Assembly (NCBI GenBank): GCA_021613335.1
Contig: JAJTWR010000431.1
Location: 1,860,001-1,924,000 of the forward strand
From: Whitmania pigra
Taxonomy: Eukaryota; Annelida; Clitellata; Hirudinida; Haemopidae
DNA: 64,000 nt
Direction of reading: 5' to 3'
Part shown: piece by piece, positions 26,861-34,009 of the stretch
Position numbering within the stretch: position 1 is the stretch's first letter
How the letters are laid out: every line of letters begins with the position of its first letter
Notes under the pieces: generated by a model
Told to the model about the DNA's origin: nothing
The model's database searches: none
Seen by the model: the letters and a program-made list of their open reading frames with translations, nothing else
Position numbers and translations under genes: made by a program

Positions 26861-27459
26861 AGTTCGTCGTTCGAAAGGCAGACCTCTTGAAAGAGCGGCG
26901 CGCTCGCGCTCTTCACGACTCGTAGGGTGCAGCGGTGTTGTCCCGCTGCGCGCAGCTCAATCACGAGCGCAGCGGCGAGGCGCACGGCGCGCGCGGGCGA
27001 CTGCTCGGCGGTGAAGAAGAGACTCGCCGAGGAGCGTTGGGCGGTTGCTTCGAGTGCGAGAAGTTCCTCGGGGGTGCAGCCGCGCAGCCCGTCGAAGGTC
27101 AGCGCGCCCACGGCGCCTTTTTCGAGCAGCGTCGCGCCCATGCGCAGCGCGAGGTCCGGCGAGTCCGGCTGCGCAAAGAGAAGTTCGGAAAGCTCGACGC
27201 CGAGAGCGCGCGCTTGCTGCGGAACGAATTGATGCTCAAGCTCCAGGTACGCGACGACGCTCCCGCGGCGCTGCGCCGCTGCAGAGGCCCGGAGCGCGAG
27301 CGCGCGGCTCCCGACACCTTGCAGGAGGATGAGCGAACCCACTGGAAAGCCTCCGCCGAGGAGCTCGTCGAACGCGGGAAGTCCGGTGGGAAGTGGCGGC
27401 GGTGGCTCGTCGCGCCAGGCAGATAGGAATCGTCGCAGCATGCTCTCGGGAAGATGCAA
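26770..27459 (-). CDS. RecA-fold protein lacking a Walker A lysine
   Basis: 229 residues. The start of the fold resembles RecA/ImuA-type proteins (LPTGLPAFDELLGGGFPVGSLILLQG), but where Walker A should be the sequence reads GVGSRALAL, without the GKT/S. A strand ending GALTFDGL stands where Walker B would be. ATP hydrolysis is therefore unlikely; it may be a structural partner, as known for some RecA paralogues. The C-terminal ~30 residues overlap the convergent HEAT-protein gene and look unordered, so the real end of function may lie earlier. It follows the rhomboid-like gene by 15 bp. Confidence 0.6.
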   Translation of the reverse strand: MHLPESMLRRFLSAWRDEPPPPLPTGLPAFDELLGGGFPVGSLILLQGVGSRALALRASAAAQRRGSVVAYLELEHQFVPQQARALGVELSELLFAQPDSPDLALRMGATLLEKGAVGALTFDGLRGCTPEELLALEATAQRSSASLFFTAEQSPARAVRLAAALVIELRAAGQHRCTLRVVKSASAPLFQEVCLSNDELYNSISGCAATASFQRSAAAMRSSSEASAK

Positions 27460-27474
27460 TTCCCGCGCCGCGAA

Positions 27475-28152
27475 CTAGTTGAGGTAGTCGTCCGGTTTCC
27501 GGCTGACGACATGCAGCGGGCGCGTCTTTTTGAGCGTCCGCTCCAGTCGCCAGGATTGGAACATCGTCCACGGGTTGCGGGTGAAGCGCGCCGCATGGGC
27601 GAGGTAGACGAGCGCGATGCCGAAGATGACTGGCAGCACGGCCGGGAGTCCCGAGAACACCGCTTGGAGGGCCACGAAGCCGACGCCGATGAGGGCGAAG
27701 GTGCGGCCCTGCAGCGTCCAGCCGAAAAAGCTGAGGTGGTGGGCGCCGTAGGCGAGGCCAAAGGAAACCCAGACGATGCTCGTGAGCACGTTGCCGCCAG
27801 CGTAGATGGGCGACACGAGCCAAGGCAGGACGAAGCGCAGGGCGGCGGTGAAGATTCCCGCGAGCGCCGCGAAGGCGAGGGTGCGCACGAGAAAGCGCCG
27901 CCGCCCTAGGCGCGCTTCGAGAGGGGTGCCGAGTTGGTAGAGGATGAACGCCCCGAAGATGACCCCGAGCGGGCTCACTTCGATCAGCCCGTAGGTGAGA
28001 AATTGCCAGGGCGCGAACCAGGCGATGGCCGGACTCAGGAGGAAGAGTCCGGAGACGACCGGCGAGAGAGCGCAGACCACCGACACGAGAACCACCGCTG
28101 CGGCGAGCCCGGCACTTGCGGTCGAAATCTGGAGGCGGCTGAAACGAGCCAT
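27475..28152 (-). CDS. Rhomboid-like membrane protein, probably without protease dyad
   Basis: 225 residues with about six membrane helices, LTYGLIEVSPLGVIFGAFILYQLG and the following LEARLGRRRFLVRT resembling the rhomboid L1 loop and helix 2 region. The rhomboid GxSG serine motif is not found: the corresponding stretch reads AGGNVLTSIVWV, and no His is correctly placed in the last helices (HH occurs in GLAYGAHHLSF). It may be a pseudoprotease or DUF1751-like protein. A basic C-terminal tail of about 40 residues faces the cytoplasm. First gene of a two-gene unit with the RecA-fold gene. Confidence 0.55.
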   Translation of the reverse strand: MARFSRLQISTASAGLAAAVVLVSVVCALSPVVSGLFLLSPAIAWFAPWQFLTYGLIEVSPLGVIFGAFILYQLGTPLEARLGRRRFLVRTLAFAALAGIFTAALRFVLPWLVSPIYAGGNVLTSIVWVSFGLAYGAHHLSFFGWTLQGRTFALIGVGFVALQAVFSGLPAVLPVIFGIALVYLAHAARFTRNPWTMFQSWRLERTLKKTRPLHVVSRKPDDYLN

Positions 28153-28169
28153 GACTCGCTCTCGAAGGA

Positions 28170-28367
28170 CTACTTGTGCCGGAAGAAGAGCGTAATCGAC
28201 AGGCAGTGGAACTCCTTGTCGGAGCTCTGGGTGACCGTCTTATCGACGATTTCAAGCCCCTGGTTGTCCTTGAGCCAGCGGGTGATGTTTTCACCGATGG
28301 CTTCCCGGTCACGCGCCAGCGTTGCAGAAAACACTTTTACTCCGGTGAAATTTGTCGGTCCGGACAT
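28170..28367 (-). CDS. Small conserved-looking hypothetical protein
   Basis: 65 residues, MSGPTNFTGVKVFSATLARD..., a compact alpha/beta pattern with WLKDNQGLEIVDKTVTQSSDKEFHCLSITLFF as the second half, like a small two-strand-helix domain. I know of no function. There are two adjacent ATGs; the second (28367) has GAGG 6 nt upstream. It lies 17 bp upstream of the rhomboid-like gene and is probably co-transcribed with it. Confidence 0.55.
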   Translation of the reverse strand: MSGPTNFTGVKVFSATLARDREAIGENITRWLKDNQGLEIVDKTVTQSSDKEFHCLSITLFFRHK

Positions 28368-28395
28368 CATTAACCTCGCAATGAAAATAGATGGG

Positions 28396-28434
28396 TGACA
28401 GAGCCCCCATTAGCTCTTTTTTGCGGTTCTGTCA
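28396..28434 (-). terminator. Inverted repeat between two small genes
   Basis: TGACAGA at 28396-28402 pairs with TCTGTCA at 28428-28434. An inner AGAGC/GCTCT stem followed by TTTTTT reads as a terminator on the plus strand, although both neighbouring genes are on the minus strand. Confidence 0.3.
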
Positions 28435-28446
28435 GTTCCTAGCGCG

Positions 28447-28710
28447 TCAGCGCTTCCAATCGGCGCCAGCAGCAGCGACGGCGCGCGACGCGCGCTTCGG
28501 CAAGCAGCGCACGTTGTTCGCGCAGATAGGTCCGATGCCATCCGGGTGCGGAATGAACGGACTGCGATCGTCTTCAGTGGTGCCACAGACGGCACACGAG
28601 CGTTTTCGAGAGCGCTGTTCGGCGCGACGCTTCTGCGCGAGTTCCTTGGCGCGCTCTCTATCGACTTGGGGAGAAAAATACGTCGAAGGCTTCGTCTCTT
28701 CTTGATTCAT
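28447..28710 (-). CDS. Small protein with a zinc-ribbon-like Cys pattern
   Basis: 87 residues. A charged N-terminal helix (ERAKELAQKRRAEQRSRKR) is followed by CAVCGTTEDD...ICANNVRCLP, a CxxC-x16-C-x5-C arrangement that could bind a zinc ion. GAGG lies 6 nt before the ATG. I do not recognise a family; its basic charge and cysteines would suit nucleic-acid or ribosome binding, but that is speculation. Confidence 0.55.
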   Translation of the reverse strand: MNQEETKPSTYFSPQVDRERAKELAQKRRAEQRSRKRSCAVCGTTEDDRSPFIPHPDGIGPICANNVRCLPKRASRAVAAAGADWKR

Positions 28711-28740
28711 TCGTTTCCTCAGTGAGCAACTACAAGATTC

Positions 28741-29931
28741 TTACTCCACGAGTTCAATTAATACCGCTGTCCCTTGCCCTCCGCCAATGCAGGCAGAGGC
28801 GATTCCGCGACGCGCACCTCGTCGCCGAAGCTCGTACATCAGATGCATGGTGATGCGCGCGCCAGAAGCGCCGAGTGGATGCCCGATGGCGATGGCTCCA
28901 CCGTTGACGTTGGTGCGGTCGCGCGGGAGCCCTAATTCTTTTTCGACAGCCAAGTACTGCGGCGCGAAGGCCTCGTTGACTTCGAAGAGGTCGATGTCCT
29001 TCAGGGTAAGTCCGGTGCGCTCAAGGAGGGTGCGGATGGCCGGGACCGGGCCGATGCCCATCACCGACGGATCGCAGCCCACCGTAGCCCACGCGCGCAG
29101 GCGGGCGAGCGGTTTGAGTCCGCGCTTCTCCGCGTAGCGGGGGCTGACCAGCACCGCGGCCGCGGCGCCGTCGGCGATGCCGGATGCCGCACCGGCGTGG
29201 ACGACGCCGTCTTGGTCGAACACCTTCGGTAGCTTCGCCAAATCTTCGCGGGTGGTGCTCGGGCGCGGGTGTTCGTCGCGGTCAAAGGTCGAAGTCTTTT
29301 TGCCGCTGCGAAGCTCCATCGGGAAGACTTCGTCGGCGAAGCGCCCGGCTGCTTGCGCCGCCTGCCAGCGCTGCTGCGAGCTCACGGCGTACGCGTCCAC
29401 CGCGTCTTGGCTGATGGCGTACTGCTGGGCGAGGCGCTCGGCGGTCATCCCCATGGGGAGTTTGCAGTAGGTGTCGAAGAGCGAAGTCGCGAGCATGTCT
29501 TCAAGCGCGCCGCGCCCGAGTGGAATGCCGGTGCGCGCGCCGCGCACCACGAAGGGCGCCTGCGACATAGACTCGGTGCCGCCCACCAGCACCGCCGAGG
29601 CGTCCTCGGTGTGCAGATACTCAGCGCCGGAGATGAAGGCTTGGAAGCCCGAGCCACAGAGGCGGTTGACGGTGTAGGCGCCGACCGCTACCGGGAGGCC
29701 AGCGCGGAGCCCGACGTGCCGCGCGAGGTAAATCGCGTCGGGGCTCGTCTGGACCACATTGCCGATGACGACTTGGGCGATGTCCTCCGCCGGTACGGCC
29801 GACTGCGCGAGCGCCGCGCGCGCGGCCTCGACGGCGAGGTCGGTGGCAGACAGAGAGCGCAGCGAGCCGTTGAAGGTGCCAAACGGCGTACGTTTCCCTG
29901 AGACTATCCACGGTGCTTGGTTTCCGAGCAT
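28741..29931 (-). CDS. Acetyl-CoA acetyltransferase (thiolase)
   Basis: 396 residues. Cys92 in VNRLCGSGFQAF is the acyl-accepting residue; GGAIAIGHPLGASGAR supplies the catalytic His and CIGGGQGTAV the second Cys. Thiolases condense or cleave acyl-CoA; without a specific neighbour the direction (beta-oxidation or acetoacetyl-CoA synthesis) is open. It lies near an SDR gene on the same strand and is one of two thiolases in the window, the other being at 38.2 kb. Confidence 0.95.
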   Translation of the reverse strand: MLGNQAPWIVSGKRTPFGTFNGSLRSLSATDLAVEAARAALAQSAVPAEDIAQVVIGNVVQTSPDAIYLARHVGLRAGLPVAVGAYTVNRLCGSGFQAFISGAEYLHTEDASAVLVGGTESMSQAPFVVRGARTGIPLGRGALEDMLATSLFDTYCKLPMGMTAERLAQQYAISQDAVDAYAVSSQQRWQAAQAAGRFADEVFPMELRSGKKTSTFDRDEHPRPSTTREDLAKLPKVFDQDGVVHAGAASGIADGAAAAVLVSPRYAEKRGLKPLARLRAWATVGCDPSVMGIGPVPAIRTLLERTGLTLKDIDLFEVNEAFAPQYLAVEKELGLPRDRTNVNGGAIAIGHPLGASGARITMHLMYELRRRGARRGIASACIGGGQGTAVLIELVE

Positions 29932-29979
29932 GGGGTGACTTTACGATCGGTCGTGCCCGATACGGTAGTGAAGAGCGCG

Positions 29980-30777
29980 TCAGTCGCGCTTGCTGCTGCT
30001 TTCCGCCAATGCTTTTCGATAGGTAGAGGCGAGTTGCTTCACCGCGAGATCTCGCGGCAAGAAACGCATGAGGAGAAGTCCGAGGCGATTGAGGAAGCCG
30101 GGGACGACGAGCGTCGCTGTGCTGGAAATGGCGCGGACGCCTTCTTCGGCGACTTCGTCGACAGGCGCAAGCCACCGACTCAAGGGCTTGAAATTGTCGC
30201 CGCTCGTCATCTCGGTCGCGATGCCGCCGGGGGCGAAGAGGCCCACCGAGAGGTTGGTGCCGTGTAATTCATGGGCGAGGGCGGTGCCGAAGGCGATGAG
30301 GAAGGCCTTCGTGCCGGAGTAGGCGGCTTGGTAGGGCACCGGCGTGAGGCCGGCCATGGAGCTGACGATGAGGAGCCGGGTCGGGTCCGTCCCTTGGGTC
30401 AACTGCGCGACGAGATGGTTCGCAAGGCGCATGGTGCCAAGGAGATTCACTTGGAGGAGCGACTCCAGTCGCTCGCGGGTGAGTTCCCGATGCGGGCCAA
30501 AGTACGTGACCGCAGCATTCAACACGGCGGCGCGCAGCGGATAGGTGCGCACGGTCGAGGCGAGCCGGTCGACTTCTTCCGGGTTGCCGAGGTCGCCGGG
30601 CAGGGCGATGACCTCCGTCGAGGGCTTCAAGGCGTCGCGGAGTTCTTCCAACTGCGCCGCTCGCCGTGCGGTGATGATGAGCTTCGCTTTGTGCTGCCGG
30701 GCGAGGCGTTCCGCCATCGCGCGGCCCAGTCCCGACGAAGCGCCGGTAATCCAAACCCATTGGTCCTGAAGCTCCAT
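29980..30777 (-). CDS. Short-chain dehydrogenase/reductase
   Basis: 265 residues of classical SDR type: WVWITGASSGLGRAMAERLA binds the nucleotide, TARRAAQ follows beta-2, NAAVT is the structural NAG-like motif, and SSMAG...YSGTKAF provides Ser, Tyr and Lys. The Arg after beta-2 suggests NADP preference. An AAGGAGAG 6 nt before the ATG at 30777 fixes the start and excludes the longer upstream frame. Substrate unknown; the C-terminal hydrophobic stretch (FLNRLGLLLMRFLPR) resembles membrane-associated SDRs acting on lipids. Confidence 0.9.
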   Translation of the reverse strand: MELQDQWVWITGASSGLGRAMAERLARQHKAKLIITARRAAQLEELRDALKPSTEVIALPGDLGNPEEVDRLASTVRTYPLRAAVLNAAVTYFGPHRELTRERLESLLQVNLLGTMRLANHLVAQLTQGTDPTRLLIVSSMAGLTPVPYQAAYSGTKAFLIAFGTALAHELHGTNLSVGLFAPGGIATEMTSGDNFKPLSRWLAPVDEVAEEGVRAISSTATLVVPGFLNRLGLLLMRFLPRDLAVKQLASTYRKALAESSSKRD

Positions 30778-30932
30778 GAGCGCTCTCCTTACGCAAACCC
30801 TCACGAGAAGGCGAGAGGCCTCCGAAAATGCACATTCGTTTATGCCGATGTGGTTTTTCGTTCCAAATTCGATGAGCATGCTCTCGTAGAGCGGGCCCGT
30901 CGGACGGCTACCCCCGGGACTGACGCCATGCC

Positions 30933-31049
30933 TTACGCACGGATGTGTTCCCGCACCGAGCGAGATCGACGAGGTAGCCCTGCGTCGGTCGCTAGGCGGC
31001 GAACGACTGGGAAGTCGGTATCGCCCTCGACGACCACGACGAGGCTCAT
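30933..31049 (-). pseudogene. Truncated TOPRIM/DUF4276-like partner of the AAA ATPase
   Basis: A 38-codon frame that begins with an ATG overlapping the stop of the ATPase gene (TGATG), the coupling typical of a two-gene module. It reads MSLVVVVEGDTDFPVVRRLA, a hydrophobic strand followed by EGDTD as at the start of TOPRIM-like/DUF4276 proteins that accompany AAA_21 ATPases. Full-length relatives are around 200 residues; here the similarity ends after about 26 residues and TAA follows. No frame up to the SDR gene continues it, so the rest is deleted. Confidence 0.5.
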
Positions 31050-32068
31050 CACTCCCCTCCGAAGGCCAGGGAGAGGCGATCGACAGACTTCGGTCGAGTG
31101 ATACTGGTCACGACCTGCCCAAGTGGAAGCCCTGCTTTCGCAGCTTCAACGAGATGCGGGTGGTCGCTTCCCACAACAGCAGTCGGCTCACTCTCGCCAG
31201 TAGGGTCGAGGAGCAGAATCTCCGAAGGCTCGATTCCGGTGTCCTCTAGCAACTCACCAGCGTGAGTGCTCAGGAGGAACTGTCGGCCAGTACGCTGCGC
31301 GATACGCGAGAACATCCGCGGTAGTTGGCGGATAACGTCACTGTGAAGTGACAGCTCCGGCTCTTCGAGAATGAGCGGGGCAGAGCCTTGGTCTATGGCC
31401 CACAAGAGCCCAATGAGGCGTAGGGTGCCGTCGGAGAAGTCGGCCTCATCTTGCCAGCCTCCTTTCGGGCGCCAGTGTTCATAGTTTGCGATGAGGTGTG
31501 GGTACCCATGTTTATCGCGCTCAATCTTGAGTGCTGAGAAGCGTGGCACTGCAACCTTCAGTACCCGCTCAATGCGCCTGAGGGCACCCTTCTGCATTTT
31601 GGGCGACAGCATCGCGAGTTGGTCAATGAAGTCGGATCCTGGTGCGTCGCGTTGGCTTACCTCCCCCTCGCTCTTTGCGTCGCGGTCGAGAATGGCTTTG
31701 TCGTCCACCTGAACAGTTTCGGCGACGACCTCAAGCGGGCGGTTTTGGGTTCCCGAAAGCTCTATGGTGTACGTCCAGACCACTTTATCAATGAAAAGTG
31801 TCACAGTGATGCGGACGTTGCTGGAACGGCGTGCATGCAAGCTTCGTACGCGAGCGATTCCACCGCGCTCGCCCATGGCTCGGACGAGGTTGCCTTCCGG
31901 CTTCGCGAGGTCATGCAGGAAGCGCAGTGCGTCGAGCAGGTTTGTCTTCCCAGATGCATTTGGTCCGACCACGAACATTCTGGGTTGCAACGCGACGTCG
32001 ACATGTCGGAAGTTGCGCCAATTCTGGAGCCCAAGGTGCGTGACGAGGCACGGGACCGGCTTGCTCAC
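31049..32068 (-). CDS. AAA_21-type ATPase (SMC/OLD-like)
   Basis: 339 residues. LGLQNWRNFRHVDVAL and Walker A GPNASGKTN (about residue 35) start the fold; FSDGTLRLIGLLWAI is the ABC-like signature, LILEEPELSLH the Walker B, and LLSTHAGELLED the His switch. The GTG start at 32068 has GGAGG 7-8 nt upstream. These ATPases frequently pair with a TOPRIM-like effector in defence modules; the partner here is truncated, so the module as a whole is probably inactive. It sits next to a candidate toxin-antitoxin pair. Confidence 0.85.
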   Translation of the reverse strand: MSKPVPCLVTHLGLQNWRNFRHVDVALQPRMFVVGPNASGKTNLLDALRFLHDLAKPEGNLVRAMGERGGIARVRSLHARRSSNVRITVTLFIDKVVWTYTIELSGTQNRPLEVVAETVQVDDKAILDRDAKSEGEVSQRDAPGSDFIDQLAMLSPKMQKGALRRIERVLKVAVPRFSALKIERDKHGYPHLIANYEHWRPKGGWQDEADFSDGTLRLIGLLWAIDQGSAPLILEEPELSLHSDVIRQLPRMFSRIAQRTGRQFLLSTHAGELLEDTGIEPSEILLLDPTGESEPTAVVGSDHPHLVEAAKAGLPLGQVVTSITRPKSVDRLSLAFGGE

Positions 32069-32224
32069 GTGAGTCCCTCCTCGCGGTAGAACTCTTTGGT
32101 GGTGGCCTTCAGCACTTACCCTTTTCCATGACCGCCCTCGGTGAGGAGAGCATAGTGCGAGAGGTCGTCCGAGCGTTGCCGCTCAGGATCGTGTTCTCAA
32201 GGCGCAGCTTCGGAATTCCATGGG

Positions 32225-32959
32225 TCAGCCTTGCTCACTCCCTGACGCAAACCTCGATGGGTCGTTTTTCGGCAATTCAGTTCGTGCCATATCGAGAATT
32301 CCACCACCCTCAAGGTCGCCAGTTGTGAACCAACGGAGTTGCTCGTCAACAATCGTCAAAGCCTCGTCGCTCAATCGCCAATCTGTTCGTTCGTATGAAT
32401 CATGATGGCGACCAATCGGCTGGATTTGATCGATCCTCAGAATCGAATCCGAAATAGAAGTCAAAGGAAGTCTGTCAAACATGTAGCTCGGATACTCAGC
32501 GTGGCGAATACGCCGCACAAATTCCGGATGCCAACCCCCTCTTGAGCCATCTTGCGCTACGCTGAAATACGGAGCGACAACCAGTCTGGCATTGGTCTGC
32601 CAGCCTTTGCCTCCTCCCCAAGATTTTGGGTTCATCGGCGGCCCCACCCCAAGAACGACTACGGGTCGGCGTTTGGCTTTGTGCACGAGGTAGATTTCGC
32701 CATCGAACGCGGGTAGTGCAGCAACCGGGAGTCGACTTTGAGGTTTTTGGGTGGCTCGCAAGGGCTCGAGAATGAATTCAGCGCGTTCGTGCTGCGAGGC
32801 TGATTCAGGGCGCGACACTTTCAAACTTCGAGGTGTGAAGTCGACGTAGGGCACATACGTCCACAACAACCGGCCGCGCTCTGGTTCCCCTTGGTCGGAA
32901 CGAATCCACCAAGACGAACTCAGCGACTGCAAACAGTCAGGGGGAAATTCACTCGCCAC
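32225..32959 (-). CDS. Candidate toxin with PemK/MazF-like core
   Basis: 244 residues. In the middle, FDGEIYLVHKAKRRPVVVLG followed by RLVVAPYFSV resembles the first strands of the PemK/MazF toxin barrel, and SDSILRIDQIQPIGRH resembles the later Ser-x-hydrophobic-Ile-Asp strand of that fold. An N-terminal ~85-residue extension and a C-terminal helix (DEALTIVDEQLRWF) are also present. The GTG start lies 11 bp inside the end of the upstream gene, as in toxin-antitoxin pairs. The fold assignment is inference from short motifs; no activity can be claimed. Confidence 0.45.
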   Translation of the reverse strand: MASEFPPDCLQSLSSSWWIRSDQGEPERGRLLWTYVPYVDFTPRSLKVSRPESASQHERAEFILEPLRATQKPQSRLPVAALPAFDGEIYLVHKAKRRPVVVLGVGPPMNPKSWGGGKGWQTNARLVVAPYFSVAQDGSRGGWHPEFVRRIRHAEYPSYMFDRLPLTSISDSILRIDQIQPIGRHHDSYERTDWRLSDEALTIVDEQLRWFTTGDLEGGGILDMARTELPKNDPSRFASGSEQG

Positions 32960-33773
32960 CGTCAGGATCCCGCCAATCGCTCTTCCAGATATCTGCTGGA
33001 AACTTCAACGTGCCACCACGAATTTCAACCGCCGCTTCGGCATCAAGCGCTTTGACACCCTCGAAGTACACTTCATCGTATCTCGGCGGGACCGATTTCG
33101 GAGGAGTCGGCTTTCTCTCCATTACTTTTTTGAGACGTTCCCGAAAGGCGCTTTGGGTCGCCGCGTGTGCCGCTTGCAGCTTCTTCTCTTGGTTCCTGGT
33201 GAGCTTTGGGGCGACCTCTTTGGGCGGGACAGGTTTCTGAATCGCGGTGGTAAAATCTAAGGCTTCGTTGGGGACAGCTCTGAGCATCGGAGTTGTTTGA
33301 TAAACGTGGTGCAGCAGGCCGTTCGTATCGTTGAGGTAACTGCGAACCGCCGTTGATACCGCCCCAGTAACCTCAGGAGGAAGATGCGAGAGTAGTCGAC
33401 GTTCAAGCTTAGTCGCCTCAGACGGGGATATGGAGAAACGCTTGCTGTCCTTGAGTGAATCTTCCAACGTTATCGATCGAACGTCCGCGCCAATCTGTCC
33501 GGACGCATGGTCGAGCCGTTCGAAAACCGCTGAGTTCCAAGGCCCAAAGTGGAAAAAAATCCAAGGGACGTTGGTGAAAGTCTCGCCTTGGTGTGACCGT
33601 GCAAATGCGAGGTCAGCCAAGTAGACGTATTTAATGAGGTGAATAGGCCCAAGTTCACGGTCCCTCGCCTCTTCTTCAAAGGCCGCCCGAGCTAGAGCGA
33701 ATTGAATAATTTGGTCGACTCGGTCTAGATACACATTCTGTCCACTGCTGAACTTGCTAACGAGGAGTGCCAC
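32949..33773 (-). CDS. Panacea (SocA/DUF4065)-like candidate antitoxin
   Basis: 274 residues. LIKYVYLADLAFARSHQG...WIFFHFGPWNSAVFERL follows the Panacea domain pattern (Lys, YLAD, Gly, aromatic, YGP-like FGPW), a domain known to neutralise many unrelated toxins. A basic, Pro-rich C-terminal region (PVPPKEVAPKLTRNQEKKLQAAH, KPTPPKSVPPRYDEV) follows. GTG start with GGAG 8 nt upstream. It is the first gene of a two-gene unit with the PemK-like gene, overlapping it by 11 bp. Confidence 0.5.
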   Translation of the reverse strand: MALLVSKFSSGQNVYLDRVDQIIQFALARAAFEEEARDRELGPIHLIKYVYLADLAFARSHQGETFTNVPWIFFHFGPWNSAVFERLDHASGQIGADVRSITLEDSLKDSKRFSISPSEATKLERRLLSHLPPEVTGAVSTAVRSYLNDTNGLLHHVYQTTPMLRAVPNEALDFTTAIQKPVPPKEVAPKLTRNQEKKLQAAHAATQSAFRERLKKVMERKPTPPKSVPPRYDEVYFEGVKALDAEAAVEIRGGTLKFPADIWKSDWRDPDGGE

Positions 33774-34009
33774 CAGAGTTCTCCCGGTCCTCGTAGTCCA
33801 GGTGGGGCCGAAATGAGCGCGTGGGCGTCGAGTCGGGCGGTGGATTGTTGAAGATCATACCAATTCTCCGCAAAATCCGCAGGAACCGATCGCCACGTGC
33901 AACGCGGTTGTAAGGTGTCGTCGGCACAGGTCCAGCTCTTCTATCTGGTGGGTCTGACAATCTGGATTCTGGGACGGGTCTGGGGCCTGCCCACGCTTCA
34001 TTGTTTCAT

